This document shows, one piece after another, positions 38,497 through 47,124 of a stretch of DNA of 64,000 nucleotides. The notes under the pieces are model-generated. The model was not told where the DNA came from and did not search any database. It worked only from the letters and a program-made list of their open reading frames with translations. The position numbers and the translations under genes were made by a program. The stretch comes from Cohnella faecalis (GTDB lineage: Bacteria; Bacillota; Bacilli; Paenibacillales; Paenibacillaceae), in contig NZ_QXJM01000023.1 in assembly GCF_003570905.1 (NCBI RefSeq), positions 124,001-188,000 on the forward strand. Direction: 5' to 3'. Within the stretch, counting starts at the first letter, position 1. Every line of letters begins with the position of its first letter.

Positions 38497-39576
38497 ATGA
38501 AATCATTAATGCTATTAATTATGTTATTTTTAAGTGTTGTTGCGGGTTGTGCGCGACATGATGCGGATGCTCCCGGTAAGACAGGAGAATTGTATGCAGC
38601 TTCGCCCGAACCGCCGTCATCCATTCCTTCCTTGTCCGCAGCTGCAAGCGAAACGTCATCGGCCCCCGCTTCGAACTCAGCAGACCTAAGCTTGTCTTCG
38701 TTTTTGGATTCTATAAAAGAAGATCCGAAGGATGTGCTGCTCTTCAACGAGTCGGCCGACTTGGACGGGGACGGCATAGAGGAGAGGGTCGTCGCTTTCG
38801 GACAATCCGATGACATCAAAGATCCGGATATAAACGATTCGTATATTAATCAAATTTATATGATCAGCGAACAAAATGGAAAGTTCGAGCGATTGGGCGG
38901 TAACTTGGCCGGAGAGACTTATTATTCTTACTCTATCGATATCGTTCGGCTTCAGGACAGCCCCCAAAAATATGTTTATACGCGGGTTACGAACGGGGCG
39001 TCGTTGTCCGGTTTTATTTTGTACGAATTAAAAGAGCTTCAGCCCGAGGTGATAGAAGCGAGCTCATCCGCAACCGGCGTCGGCGGTGACGAGCTAATCG
39101 ATTCCGATGACGACGGTCGTTATGACTCGTTTATACAAATGCGGGACAGTTACGATGTTCTATACTATCCGGTTACGCGAAGCTTTATTTGGAAGCAGGG
39201 GAAATTCGTCTATGAAGGAGCGAGCGTGGCGCTGCCCGATTATCCGACCGCTGTTCGTGAAATCATTACCCAGTATATTGGCTTAAAACTCATCGATGCG
39301 GCGAACTCTCCGGAACGCGAAGAGCGGCTTAAGGAGCTTTGCATTAACGAGAGCGCCGTTAAGGCGGAATTCACATGGAATGATTGGTCGCTTCCAGCGA
39401 CTGTTCTCGGCTTTGAAGACTCGGAAGACTTTAAGATCGACATCGAGGAACAAGCCGACTCCGCTCGCGCGATCGTTACCATTTCGGCAGATTCAGGCAA
39501 CAAACATGAGTATAAGTTTCAATTGAAGAAGACGGAGAATAAATGGCGGATCGTTTCGATCTCGGATGGCAGATAA
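38497..39576 (+). CDS. Secreted lipoprotein with EF-hand-like loops, unknown function
   Basis: A 359-residue protein starting MKSLMLLIMLFLSVVAGC, a clear lipobox, then a Ser/Pro/Ala-rich linker. Two calcium-loop-like Asp clusters are seen (DLDGDGIEE near 90 and DSDDDGRYD near 205), resembling VCBS/EF-hand-type extracellular proteins. The C-terminal third (about 245-359) has a beta-rich pattern ending FQLKKTENKWRIVSISDGR, like NTF2-type or DUF-type lipoprotein tails. The start follows GGGGAG. I cannot assign a named family. Confidence 0.75.
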   Translation: MKSLMLLIMLFLSVVAGCARHDADAPGKTGELYAASPEPPSSIPSLSAAASETSSAPASNSADLSLSSFLDSIKEDPKDVLLFNESADLDGDGIEERVVAFGQSDDIKDPDINDSYINQIYMISEQNGKFERLGGNLAGETYYSYSIDIVRLQDSPQKYVYTRVTNGASLSGFILYELKELQPEVIEASSSATGVGGDELIDSDDDGRYDSFIQMRDSYDVLYYPVTRSFIWKQGKFVYEGASVALPDYPTAVREIITQYIGLKLIDAANSPEREERLKELCINESAVKAEFTWNDWSLPATVLGFEDSEDFKIDIEEQADSARAIVTISADSGNKHEYKFQLKKTENKWRIVSISDGR

Positions 39577-39631
39577 ATTAGCGCTCCTTTATACTATATT
39601 CATTAGAGCCGTAAGGAAGCGGGGGGAAACA

Positions 39632-40437
39632 ATGGATTCGACCGTTGGCACGACCGGCAAGGGGATTCTGAATGCAAAAGCGGGAGAGCAAAAATACTCT
39701 TTATCCCGCATCAACCGTCAGAGGAATTAAGCGGCTTCGTGCAACATTATTGGGTTGTCCGTTGGGATTTGCGCGGACAGGAGCCTTATCGGCAAACCGT
39801 TCTTACGCACCCTAACGTAAATCTCGTCTTTGAAAAAGATTCGACGCGAATATACGGCATATCGAGAGCGACAACGACACGTCTTGTCGAAGGTTTCGGA
39901 GGCGTCGTGGGTATCAAATTCAAGCCGGCAGGCTTTTATCCTTTTTGGAAAACTTCGATGTCGGAGCTTACGGATCGTTCGATCAGTCTGAAAGAAGCGT
40001 TCGGCGTAGAGAGCGGGCAATTGGAGGATGAAATATTATCCCATGACGAAATAGAGCCTGCGATCGAAAGAGCGGAATCGTTTCTAATCGAACGTTTGCC
40101 CGAGCCGGATTCTAACGCTGAACTTATCAATGAGATTGTTCGCACGATACGGGACGATCGGAAAATCGTTAAAGTGGAGGATGCCGCGAGTCGTGCCGGT
40201 ATGCATATCCGAACGATGCAGCGTCTATTCGACAGGTATGTAGGCGTTAGTCCAAAGTGGGTCATTAAGCGCTATCGGCTTCACGAAGCCGCGGAAGCGC
40301 TGGAGAAGGGCGAGGCTCAGGATTGGGTTCAGCTGTCCTTGGAGCTTGGCTATTACGATCAGTCCCACTTTATTAGAGATTTCAAAGCGGTCGTTGCCCG
40401 TTCGCCGGAGGAGTATATACGCGGACTCCATGCGTGA
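39632..40437 (+). pseudogene. AraC-family regulator with N-terminal frameshift
   Basis: The body (39709 onward) is intact: an effector domain (SGFVQHYWVVRWDLRGQEPY, GGVVGIKFKPAGFYPFW) and an AraC double HTH (VEDAASRAGMHIRTMQRLF, QLSLELGYYDQSHFIRDF). No start codon with a ribosome binding site lies in that frame. An ATG at 39632 with GGGGGGA upstream opens a different frame, MDSTVGTTGKGILNAKAGEQ ending KYSLSR, which fits the usual N-terminus. One base missing near 39707-39709 would join them (LSR then HQPSEELSG). The alternative, a GTG start at 39739, lacks a good site. It may be a sequencing error, or the gene may be inactive. Confidence 0.75.
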
Positions 40438-40460
40438 TTAACGATTGCTTCCGATACAAC

Positions 40461-40497
40461 AAAGACGCGATGCTCCTCTTCGAGCACCGCGTCTTTT
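40461..40497. terminator. Bidirectional terminator between the AraC and VOC genes
   Basis: AAGACGCG-AT-GCTC pairs with GAGC-AC-CGCGTCTTTT around CTCTTC; the genes converge here. Confidence 0.85.
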
Positions 40498-40529
40498 CGC
40501 ATTCTTAACACCGGATCGGGTCCGGCTAT

Positions 40530-40958
40530 CTACATGCCCGACTCGCCGTCGTCATGGCTGAACTGCCAATGGATTCCGAATTTATCGATTGCGCTGCCGT
40601 AGCATTTGCTCCAGAACGTTTCTTGGAGCTCCATCGTCACTTTGCCGCCTTCTTTCAGTTGGTGAAAGTAAGTCTTCAAGTTGTCCGGGTTTTTGTCGAC
40701 GACAGCTAGACTAATGTTATTGCCTTCGATGAAAGGCATGCCTGGAAATACGTCGGAGAACATAACCGTACTGCCGCTTATTTCCAAGCGAGTATGCATA
40801 ACCAAATCTTTAGCTTCCTCGGGGAGCGTGAAGTTCGGATCGGGCGGCGTTTGACCGAATGTCATGATTTGCGGGCTTTCCGTACCGAACACTTTCGCGT
40901 AGTACTCGACAACTTCTCGACAATTCCCATTGAAATTAAGATACACATTAACGGCCAA
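40530..40958 (-). CDS. VOC-superfamily (glyoxalase/PhnB-like) protein
   Basis: A 142-residue two-module beta-alpha-beta-beta-beta protein, beginning LAVNVYLNFNGNCREVVEYY and containing DLVMHTRLEISGSTVMFSDV and GSAIDKFGIHWQF. PhnB-like VOC proteins start AVNVYLNF, so I place the start at the TTG at 40958, about 8 bases after AAAGGAG; a GTG three codons earlier overlaps that site. Enzymatic activity is not predictable, since many PhnB-like members have no known substrate. Confidence 0.85.
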   Translation of the reverse strand: MAVNVYLNFNGNCREVVEYYAKVFGTESPQIMTFGQTPPDPNFTLPEEAKDLVMHTRLEISGSTVMFSDVFPGMPFIEGNNISLAVVDKNPDNLKTYFHQLKEGGKVTMELQETFWSKCYGSAIDKFGIHWQFSHDDGESGM

Positions 40959-41183
40959 TTCAGTCACTCCTTTGGATTAGGTGGCGCACGAATACAGTTT
41001 ATCATTTCTTTCTGAATGTTAATATATACCGCCGGAACTAGTTGTCATATCGAACAATGACAGCGCCAATTTAAATGATGACAACTTCCATAACCGCAGT
41101 AACTATTCTCATAAGCGATGATTGATTACTATTGGGGGAGGTTTCGCTAAGAAACGTTATTACGAATGTGGAGGTTGTCGGAA

Positions 41184-41900
41184 GTGAAACGATTGAAAAC
41201 GAAACAAGGATTCGTAACGGCTATGCTCGTTGCGGCTTTATCGGTGAGCGTGCCTATGAATGTGTTCGGCGCGGGAGCATTGACGGAAATCAAAGTATTT
41301 CTTAACACGGGCATTAAGGTCATCGTGGAGGGCAAATCTTTCAACCCCGCTTTGGAAGACGGAACGAAGCTCGTACCGATCACTTACAAGGGTTCCACTT
41401 ATTTGCCTCTAAGAGCGGTAGCCGAAGCAACCGGACTCAAGGTATCCTGGGATCCTAATACGTCGACGGCTTATCTGGGCAAAGTCGAGGGCGACATTGC
41501 GAAGGAAGAAACAAGTTATATTCGGGCATCTTCCGAATTTGTCTATAACGGGGAGGCCACTTACCGATTGTCCAGCAGAACGCCTGAGCAGCTAACGACG
41601 GACGATGGCACGGTTTTCGGATTTGGATACGTTACGGGAGGCAGCCGATCCGTCACTATCGAAGTCGAAACGAAGTTCGCATACAGCAAATTCAAGGCAA
41701 AAATATGGTCGGCGGACTCGTTGACCAAAGACGATCTGAAAATTGAGATTCGCGATGAAAACAATATTTCCGTTAAAGAGCTGAAGGTGAAAAACGGCGG
41801 GATTACGGAGCTGGAGTTGGACATCAAAGATACGAACGCTTTAAGAATCTACGTTCAAGGCGACAAGAGTATTATTGGCGAGCCTATGCTGCGCAAATAG
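41184..41900 (+). CDS. Secreted protein with copper-amine-oxidase stalk domain
   Basis: A 238-residue exported protein. Signal peptide about 1-29; stalk domain (about 30-105) with KLVPITYKGSTYLPLRAVAEATG followed by LKVSWDPNTSTAYLG, as in the amidase at 3173; a C-terminal beta-rich domain (about 110-238) with an NPCBM-like or galactose-binding-like pattern (TVFGFGYVTGGSRSVTIEVE, LRIYVQGDKSIIGEPML). The GTG at 41184 has GGAGG 9 bases upstream. Stalk domains present other domains at the cell surface; the ligand is unknown. Confidence 0.82.
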   Translation: MKRLKTKQGFVTAMLVAALSVSVPMNVFGAGALTEIKVFLNTGIKVIVEGKSFNPALEDGTKLVPITYKGSTYLPLRAVAEATGLKVSWDPNTSTAYLGKVEGDIAKEETSYIRASSEFVYNGEATYRLSSRTPEQLTTDDGTVFGFGYVTGGSRSVTIEVETKFAYSKFKAKIWSADSLTKDDLKIEIRDENNISVKELKVKNGGITELELDIKDTNALRIYVQGDKSIIGEPMLRK

Positions 41901-41925
41901 ATGCTTAATCCTATAAATCAAAAAC

Positions 41926-41968
41926 GGAAGTTGCAGCGCAGTTCAACAGGCGCTTCGACTTCTTTTTT
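41926..41968 (+). terminator. Terminator after the stalk-domain gene
   Basis: GAAGTTGCAGCGC pairs with GCGCTTCGACTTC and runs into TTTTTT. Confidence 0.8.
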
Positions 41969-42092
41969 GTGCGCTATTGAATACTGTAATAACTTGACGA
42001 AAATAATCTTATTTTGACACAAAACTAATTAAATACGCTAATATTAGTGAAGAGATCGCCATACGAACGATGGAAAGAGAAGTGGTTGTCGC

Positions 42093-43642
42093 TTGAGTCT
42101 ATCTCAGGTTATCATTCCGTTATTTACGCACTTATTGCCTGTTCTCTTTTTTGTTTATATGGGCGTCGATGTGTTGCTGCGAAACCCGGGCAAAGTCGAG
42201 CATCGCTTGGTAAGCGCCATTATTTTGTGCTGTATGTTGTTGTTTATGGAAGAGTATGTTAGAAATCTGCTTCCGATCGAGTACAGTCCAACGCTGGCCG
42301 CCGCCTGGTTCAGCACCGTCGGCATTATGATCCCCGGATTGGGCTTTCATTTATTTATCAAGCTTGCGCGTCTGAAAGAGAAGATGCCTAGAATAGTCTA
42401 TCCGTATTTTTTTTATTTGCCGGCGATTATTATTTTGATTAATCTCCTTGTAGACGACAGCATCATCTCAGCGAACGAATTCTATCAAGAGGGTCTGTGG
42501 AAGGTTCCGGTCTATAATCAGTCCTATTACATAGCCATGATTTCGAGCAATGTCATTAATTTCTTGTACATGATTCCGCTTGCGAAGGGGAGAGCGAAGG
42601 CCGGAACTCGCGAGCTTAAAGCAATATATAACCAGTTGATTCTAGGTGTGACGCTCTCCACGTTATGCAACATGGTGTTCGGTTTGATTGATTATGGAAG
42701 CAGCTTGCCTCCATACCCTTATCTCTATGGGTGCGTGGTCTGGTGCTTCATTCTTCGGCACACGATGAAGACGTACGATTTTCTGAACTTCATGGACAAG
42801 CGGTACGAGAAATTGTTTAATCTTAATCCGGCTGCGATTATGCTCGTCGACCTTCAAGGCAACATTAAGGAAGCCAATCCGAGCGCCAAGCAGTTTTTCG
42901 ATAGCATCGGTCTCGAACAAGCGAATTTTTATGCGACCTTGCACGACGATTTCAAAAATCGAATTCAGGCGAGGGAAGCGATTGCGAATTGCGAGATGAC
43001 GATCTGGAATGAAAAAAAAGGCGGGACGTTCTGATCAACGGCGATTACGTCATGGTCGAATATCAGCCTCATCTCATTCTCATCGTGCGCGATGTAACGG
43101 CTCAGAAGGAAAATCAAAGAGAAATTACTTTTTTGGCCTATCATGATCCTTTGACGCGATTGCCGAACCGAAGGTATTTCTATGAGAAGCTGGAAGCGGC
43201 CCTCAAGGATGCCGACAATCAAAGCCATAAGCTTGCGGTCGTCCTGTTCGACCTCGATCATTTCAAAGAAATCAATGACAGGTACGGGCATCAGATCGGC
43301 GACAAAGTGCTGCTGCACGTTGCCAATATTGTTCGCGAGATCGTCTCGTCCCAGGGGATGGCGGCAAGGCTGGGCGGGGACGAGTTCGTATTTTTCCTTC
43401 ATCCCGTTGCATCCGAGAATCTTGTTCTGGAGCTGATCCATCGGCTGCGACAAGTCATCGAACGGAACAAGCTGCTGGTGGACAATGAAGCGATTCCGAT
43501 TACCTTAAGCATTGGAGCAAGCTTTTATCCGGTGAACGGGGTAGACGGGGATGGGCTGTTGAATAGCGCGGATAAGGCTTTGTACGAGGTCAAGCGCAAA
43601 GGAAGGAACGCTTATCGGATGCTGTCCGAAGGCAAGGTGTAA
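42093..43642 (+). pseudogene. 7TM-PAS-GGDEF diguanylate cyclase, frameshifted in a poly-A tract
   Basis: The first part (from a TTG at 42093) encodes about seven membrane helices and a PAS-like domain (EKLFNLNPAAIMLVDLQGNI). The frame ends at 43034 after an eight-A run at 43012-43019. The second frame resumes immediately as RRDVLINGDYVMVEYQPHLI and continues through a complete GGDEF domain (TFLAYHDPLTRLPNRRYFYE, AVVLFDLDHFKEINDRYGH, ARLGGDEFVFF). One extra A would restore a protein of about 516 residues making cyclic di-GMP. No RxxD inhibitory site is seen before GGDEF. The tract may be a sequencing indel or a slippage/phase-variation site. Confidence 0.85.
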
Positions 43643-43687
43643 GCTATTATCGGCTTGTTGTATTACGAAACGTACTTACTTTACAAA

Positions 43688-43723
43688 GGCGTCGCTTCCG
43701 CGAGATGGGTGCGAAGCCTTTTC
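43688..43723 (+). terminator. Terminator after the GGDEF gene
   Basis: GGCGTCGC and GCGAAGCC form an imperfect stem followed by TTTTCTT. Confidence 0.6.
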
Positions 43724-43938
43724 TTCAAATATGAAAGTGTAAAATTCTCGATACTTTTCGGAATGAGAGGCGTTTTTGCGAGCAAATGAAAGCTGGGGTC
43801 CGAATTTGCCGAGCTAAATGGTTCCGTCGTACCGCCGTAATGCTTCAATTCGTTTCGATGGGGAGCAGTTTGTATTTCGCCACCTCAAAAAAACGAATGA
43901 AAGGGATGGAGAAGATCAATAACCTCGAAGCCCCAATA
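43724..43938. other. Gene-free stretch before array 3
   Basis: No convincing gene. The segment GAAAGTGTAAAATTC near 43733 resembles GAAAGTATAAAATCA near 43985; both follow terminator-like hairpins, so this may be a short duplicated terminator-plus-flank. Confidence 0.4.
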
Positions 43939-43979
43939 GACCGTCAGGATGAGCTTTCCTGACGGTCTTTCTTATCATA
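43939..43979 (+). terminator. Strong hairpin immediately before array 3
   Basis: GACCGTCAGGA pairs perfectly with TCCTGACGGTC around TGAGCTT or similar, followed by TTTCTT; a second palindrome TTTCTTAT-CA-TATAAGAAA overlaps the T tract. Confidence 0.85.
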
Positions 43980-44012
43980 TAAGAAAGTATAAAATCACCA
44001 CCCTATTTCAGC

Positions 44013-44420
44013 GTCTACACAACAAATTCGCCGAAAGAGTGGGATGGCGTCCTATTGTTGAGCCTCTACACAACAAATTCGCCGAAAGAGTGGGATGGCG
44101 TCCCATTGTTGAGCGTCTACACAACAAATTCGCCGAAAGAGTGGGATGGCGTCCCATTGTTGAGCGTCTACACAACAAATTCGCCGAAAGAGTGGGATGG
44201 CGTCCCATTGTTGAGCGTCTACACAACAAATTCGCCGAAAGAGTGGGATGGCGTCCCATTGTTGAGCGTCTACACAACAAATTCGCCGAAAGAGTGGGAT
44301 GGCGTCCCATTGTTGAGCGTCTACACAACAAATTCGCCGAAAGAGTGGGATGGCGTCCCATTGTTGAGCGTCTACACAACAAATTCGCCGAAAGTGTGGG
44401 ATGGCGTCCTATTGTTACAC
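44013..44420. repeat. Tandem array of eight 51-bp repeats (array 3)
   Basis: Eight units start at 44013 and every 51 bases to 44370. Each holds TCTACACAACAAATTCGCC, then GAAAGAGTGGGATGG, then CGTCCCATTGTTGAGCG. Copies are almost identical; differences are confined to the first and last (for example GTGTGGG for GAGTGGG). The homogeneity suggests recent expansion. Open frames on both strands result from the period being divisible by three. TTCGCCGAAAG, ten bases, then CGTCCCA is shared with array 2. Confidence 0.95.
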
Positions 44421-44446
44421 GACCATAAGGGCTGCCTGTCTACGAC

Positions 44447-44488
44447 AAAAACGCGATTCTTCGTCCAAAGGACGCTGAAGGCGTTTTT
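44447..44488. terminator. Bidirectional terminator between array 3 and the monooxygenase gene
   Basis: AAAAACGC, TTC and GTCC on the left pair with GGAC, GAA and GCGTTTTT on the right. It lies 3' of the minus-strand monooxygenase gene. Confidence 0.75.
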
Positions 44489-44508
44489 GCTTGAAGACTT
44501 TCTCTCGA

Positions 44509-45627
44509 TTAACGGCTATCGGGTTTGTAATGATAGGCGACAATTTCACCCTTCGGAATCGAGGATTCCTGCTGCGATTGCAGCTGCAGCTTGGGAAACA
44601 GAAGCTCCGCGACCCGATAGGCTTCCTCCAGGTGAGGGTAGCCGGATAGAATGAAGGACTCGATTCCGAGATCGGCATACTCCCGAATTCGAGCGGCGAC
44701 ATTGTCTGCGCTGCCTACCAATGCTGTACCGGCGCCTCCGCGAACGAGCCCGATTCCGGTCCACAGATTGGGACCGATGACTAGATTGGACCGGCTTCCG
44801 TTGTGGAGCTGAGTCATTCGCTTCTGTCCGTGCGAATCCATTCTCGCATAAATCTGCTGGGCGCGGGCAATGGTTTCGTCGTCCAAATGGCGAATTAAAT
44901 CGTCCGCTGCGGCCCAGGCTTCGTCCTCGGTTTCTCTGACAATGACGTGGAGACGAATGCCGAAGCGGATCGTGCGACCTTCCTCTTCGGCACGCGCTCT
45001 AACGTGAGCGATTTTCTCCGCGACCTGCTCCAGAGGCTCGCCCCATGTCAGGTAGTGATCGGCGTGCTTCAAAGCCGTGTCGATTGCGGCGGGAGACGAA
45101 CCTCCAAAAAAGACAGGAGGGTGCGGACGCTGCAGAGCGGGGTAGAAGTTGACCGCATCCTTGATCCGAATGTGGTTACCGTCGAAATTGACCGATTGCT
45201 GCTGCAGCAGCTCGCGCCAAACCGTCATGAACTCATCCGTCAGCGCGTAGCGTTCGTCGTGCTCCAGATGAATGCCGTCGGCTTCCAGCTCGGCGGGATC
45301 GCCCCCAGCTACGACGTTAATGAGCAATCTTCCGTTGGAATGGCGGTCGAAAGTCGAGGCCATACGCGCGGCAAGCGTAGGGGACATGAGACCGGGACGG
45401 ACGGCGATCAAATACTTGAGCTTGCGCGTCACCGGCACGAGCATCGATGCCAATACCCACGAATCTTCGCACGAGCGGCCGGTAGGCAGCAGAACGCCAT
45501 GGAAGCCCAGGTCGTCCGCCGCCATCGCGACCTGCTGGTAATAGGAGAGGGAGGCGTTGCGCGAACCGAGGCCGCTTCCGATATAGCGGCCATCGCCGTA
45601 AGAAGGAACAAACCAGAACAATTCCAT
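44509..45627 (-). CDS. SsuD-like FMN-dependent monooxygenase (LLM class)
   Basis: A 372-residue flavin-dependent monooxygenase of the bacterial luciferase-like fold, closest to alkanesulfonate monooxygenase: [53 protein letters not shown] and the C-terminal [17 protein letters not shown]. SsuD releases sulfite from alkanesulfonates using FMNH2. No reductase (ssuE) or sulfonate transporter (ssuABC) is adjacent, so the substrate could differ. I chose the ATG at 45627. A promoter with a palindrome lies upstream, and the TetR gene is next on the same strand. Confidence 0.9.
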   Translation of the reverse strand: MELFWFVPSYGDGRYIGSGLGSRNASLSYYQQVAMAADDLGFHGVLLPTGRSCEDSWVLASMLVPVTRKLKYLIAVRPGLMSPTLAARMASTFDRHSNGRLLINVVAGGDPAELEADGIHLEHDERYALTDEFMTVWRELLQQQSVNFDGNHIRIKDAVNFYPALQRPHPPVFFGGSSPAAIDTALKHADHYLTWGEPLEQVAEKIAHVRARAEEEGRTIRFGIRLHVIVRETEDEAWAAADDLIRHLDDETIARAQQIYARMDSHGQKRMTQLHNGSRSNLVIGPNLWTGIGLVRGGAGTALVGSADNVAARIREYADLGIESFILSGYPHLEEAYRVAELLFPKLQLQSQQESSIPKGEIVAYHYKPDSR

Positions 45628-45675
45628 AGGAGACACCCTTTGCAATGTGGAGTTTCGATAGTGCGGAAAGATATT

Positions 45676-45732
45676 GTGAATAAATGTTCACTTTGTGGGA
45701 ATATCATATGGGATTTATCGGATTTAAGTCAA
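45676..45732 (-). promoter_or_regulatory. Promoter and palindromic TetR-type operator of the monooxygenase gene
   Basis: On the minus strand TTGACT (45732-45727) and TATGAT (45708-45703) lie 18 bases apart. Just downstream is the perfect palindrome GTGAACATTTATTCAC (45676-45691), placed to cover the transcription start. Arms GTGAA/TTCAC are typical of TetR-family operators. The adjacent TetR gene is the obvious candidate binder; this is inference. Confidence 0.65.
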
Positions 45733-45764
45733 CACATTTTTCAATTCTCCTTCGGCAATGCCGC

Positions 45765-46373
45765 CTAGCTTGGATCGTGTTCCCGTAGAAGAAGCAGTCC
45801 CAACGCCTTGTCGGGAGTTCCCGCATTGATCTCTTGCACGCCCGGAAGATTGTGGAGCGTCAAGCCTTCCATCAGGGAAACGTAGAGCAGTGCAAGCTCA
45901 AGCGCATCTCCGGCTACGAATGTGCCTTCCGATTGGCCGTCCTTAATAATATCCGCCAACGGCTTCAGATTATCGAGGAAACGGCGGCTGACCTCCAGCT
46001 TAAAATGTTCCGGCACCGCTTCCGAAGTGCGGGCGTATTGAAGAAGGATCGTTATTGCCCATTCCTTTTTGCCTAACCATTGCTGCGTATACCATCGCAT
46101 CCGTTCCAGAGCGGATCCCGACCGCGCTCTTACCTCTGCGACGAACTCCCGATAGCGAAGCTGCCCTTCTTCTACGAGTTCCATGAACAGCTGTTCCTTC
46201 GATTCGAAATACTTATAGACATAGCCGACGCTGACTCCGGCCGAGGAAGCGATATCGGCAACTTTGGCAGCAGAGAGCCCGCGGCGGGCAATGACTTCCA
46301 ATGCAGCCTCCCTAAGCTGCTCCCGTCGTTCTTCTCTAAGCAGCCGGTCACGATCGGCGTTTCTTGGCGACAT
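45765..46373 (-). CDS. TetR-family transcriptional regulator
   Basis: A 202-residue regulator. The HTH reads AALEVIARRGLSAAKVADIA with SSAGVSVGYVYKYFESKEQLF, and the C-terminal ligand domain is helical. I chose the ATG at 46373 because GGAGGG lies upstream; a longer frame to 46445 lacks a site. It is upstream of, and in line with, the SsuD-like gene, separated by 137 bases that contain a promoter and a palindromic operator. It probably represses that gene and responds to an unknown small molecule. Confidence 0.93.
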   Translation of the reverse strand: MSPRNADRDRLLREERREQLREAALEVIARRGLSAAKVADIASSAGVSVGYVYKYFESKEQLFMELVEEGQLRYREFVAEVRARSGSALERMRWYTQQWLGKKEWAITILLQYARTSEAVPEHFKLEVSRRFLDNLKPLADIIKDGQSEGTFVAGDALELALLYVSLMEGLTLHNLPGVQEINAGTPDKALGLLLLREHDPS

Positions 46374-46606
46374 GACGGTGAACCCTCCGCTTCCATTGAA
46401 AATTGCTTTCTTCTTTTGCACTATCGCATGAAAGGTTCTCTTCACGCAACCGTTCGTACCGAAAGTATCGAGACGTCGAATGCGGTCGCTACTACCTTTT
46501 TACTACCTGAGGATAATACCGCCCTCCGTAACTCGAATGATAAAGTAAAGAGGTTCTTGGATGACGCGTCTGCGGAACGAATGATAAAGCTTGGGAGTGG
46601 ACGAAG

Positions 46607-47065
46607 ATGGAATGGCTTGTTGCAGTTCACGTAATATCGGCGATCGTTGGCATTGGGCCGACGTATTTCGGTCATGTGTTGTTTAGAAAGAGGCAGCGGA
46701 TGGAGCAGCTTCGGCAATCGCTTGCGTTGTTTGATCTGCTCAACTATTTTCCCAAAATAGGCGGTTCGATTGCCGTCGTGTCGGGTGTGGCGCTCGTTGG
46801 TTTCTCCGGCTGGGAATTCGCGGATTTATGGATTTGGATTTCCCTCGTGCTCTATGTACTCATTCAGATTGTTGCGGTAGGGATTCTCGGTCCGGTTGTC
46901 GGACAATTAATACATGCACTGAACGGCGGGGATGAACAAGAAGCCGGATCGGCTGCTGTGACGAACAAGGCAGCGTTTCTTCTGGCGAAAGCCAACCGAC
47001 TCTTCAATATCGTGTCGTTCTTAGGGCTCGTATTAATTGTTCTAATGATTGTAAAACCGATGTAA
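46607..47065 (+). CDS. DUF2269-family membrane protein
   Basis: A 152-residue integral membrane protein with four predicted helices (about 4-24, 50-70, 76-100, 128-150). It opens MEWLVAVHVISAIVGIGPTY and contains RQSLALFDLLNYFPKIGGSI, the DUF2269 pattern with a conserved early His. The function of the family is unknown. The start is preceded by GGGAGTGG. The SDR gene lies 59 bases downstream. Confidence 0.8.
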   Translation: MEWLVAVHVISAIVGIGPTYFGHVLFRKRQRMEQLRQSLALFDLLNYFPKIGGSIAVVSGVALVGFSGWEFADLWIWISLVLYVLIQIVAVGILGPVVGQLIHALNGGDEQEAGSAAVTNKAAFLLAKANRLFNIVSFLGLVLIVLMIVKPM

Positions 47066-47124
47066 TGAACGGCAAAACGTTCGCCAAGAACGATAGCGTC
47101 TATTAATGAGGAGGAAACAAGGAA

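Noticed and set aside
7544-44420. CRISPR array interpretation of the 51-bp repeats
   Set aside because: Units are directly adjacent with no unique spacers and no cas genes lie in the window.
43949-44654. Repeat proteins over array 3
   Set aside because: Same artefact as for arrays 1 and 2; frames on both strands are open and none has a start signal.
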